Positions 5,301 to 5,532 of a DNA stretch of 5,532 bases are shown here, one piece after another. The translations under genes were made by a program, and so were the position numbers. The notes beneath the pieces were generated by a model. The model worked only from the letters and a program-made list of their open reading frames with translations, was not told where the DNA came from and ran no database searches. Each line of letters opens with the position of its first letter. Position 1 is the stretch's first letter. Source of the DNA: Reyranella sp. (lineage in GTDB: Bacteria; Pseudomonadota; Alphaproteobacteria; Reyranellales; Reyranellaceae); the NCBI GenBank assembly GCA_016780605.1, contig JADHLS010000428.1:1-5532 (forward strand), read 5' to 3'.

Positions 5301-5532
5301 ATGGCCAAGACTGTACAGAAGATCACGCTCAGCAGCTCGCGCGACATTCCCTTCAACAAGCTCCTTCTCAGCCAGTCGAACGTCAGGCGCGTGAAGGCTG
5401 GCCTCTCGATCGAGGAGTTGGCCGAGGACATCGCCCGACGCGGGCTCCTCCAGAGCCTCAACGTCCGACCGGTATTCGATTCCCAAGGAAAGGAGACTGG
5501 CACGTTCGAGGTACCGGCGGGTGGGAGGCGTT
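5301..5532 (+). CDS. ParB-like nuclease/partition-domain protein (5' part)
   Basis: The gene is open to the window edge, giving 77 codons. The product begins MAKTVQKITLSSSRDIPFNK and contains LSQSNVRRVKAGLSIEELAE, then IARRGLLQSLNVRP and FEVPAGGRR, the ParB/Spo0J N-terminal pattern with its GG-R-R motif at the truncated end. From memory, close relatives are long (several hundred residues) ParB-like proteins on alphaproteobacterial plasmids and genomic islands, with roles in partition, regulation or nuclease-like activity. The start at 5301 is favoured by GGAG 8 bp upstream and by the family's usual N-terminus. The frame is open further upstream with an ATG at 5244 and a GTG at 5211, but these would run through the nested palindrome and add residues not expected in the family. 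Confidence 0.88.
   Translation, partial: MAKTVQKITLSSSRDIPFNKLLLSQSNVRRVKAGLSIEELAEDIARRGLLQSLNVRPVFDSQGKETGTFEVPAGGRR

Noticed and set aside
5055..5486. Long - strand frame of 143 codons opposite the ParB-like gene
   Set aside because: It overlaps the recognisable ParB-like coding sequence, has no family-like motifs, and is explained by the GC-rich codon bias of the opposite strand.

Overview
The window looks like an accessory, probably plasmid- or island-borne segment of a GC-rich proteobacterium, most likely an alphaproteobacterium (sphingomonad or rhizobial type). That placement rests on the GC-rich codon usage, and on the N-terminus of the last gene, which I recognise from memory as the ParB-like protein common on plasmids and islands of those groups. 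No database search was possible.

Layout. (1) Positions 1-2454, + strand: a heavy-metal P-type (PIB) ATPase with one N-terminal CxxC metal-binding domain and an unusual YPC motif in the transport-site helix. (2) Positions 2478-2509: a textbook MerR-type promoter, with a near-perfect dyad inside a 20-bp spacer. (3) Positions 2527-3901, + strand: a tightly packed three-gene operon made of a MerR-family metal regulator, a small thioredoxin/glutaredoxin-like protein (CERC) and a CcdA-like membrane protein. The gaps are 3 bp and 1 bp. (4) Positions 3902-4077: a convergent intergenic gap that may hold a small gene remnant. (5) Positions 4078-4820, - strand: a two-gene operon, a SHOCT-domain membrane or exported small protein followed by a DsrE-family protein with a CGTC motif. 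(6) Positions 4821-5300: about 480 bp with no convincing gene, but with several dyads, the best being a nested palindrome at 5242-5290. (7) Position 5301 to the window end, + strand: the 5' part of a ParB-like gene cut by the window edge.

How it fits together (inference). The ATPase would export a soft or divalent metal ion. The MerR protein would sense the metal through cysteines and activate its own operon. The thioredoxin-like, CcdA-like and DsrE proteins would supply thiol/disulfide or sulfur-relay chemistry across or near the inner membrane. The whole reads as a thiol-linked metal-efflux cassette next to plasmid maintenance genes. The two least canonical parts are the ATPase motif (YPC instead of CPC) and the CcdA-like protein, which lacks the usual first-helix cysteine and carries both of its cysteines as CPIC in a later helix.
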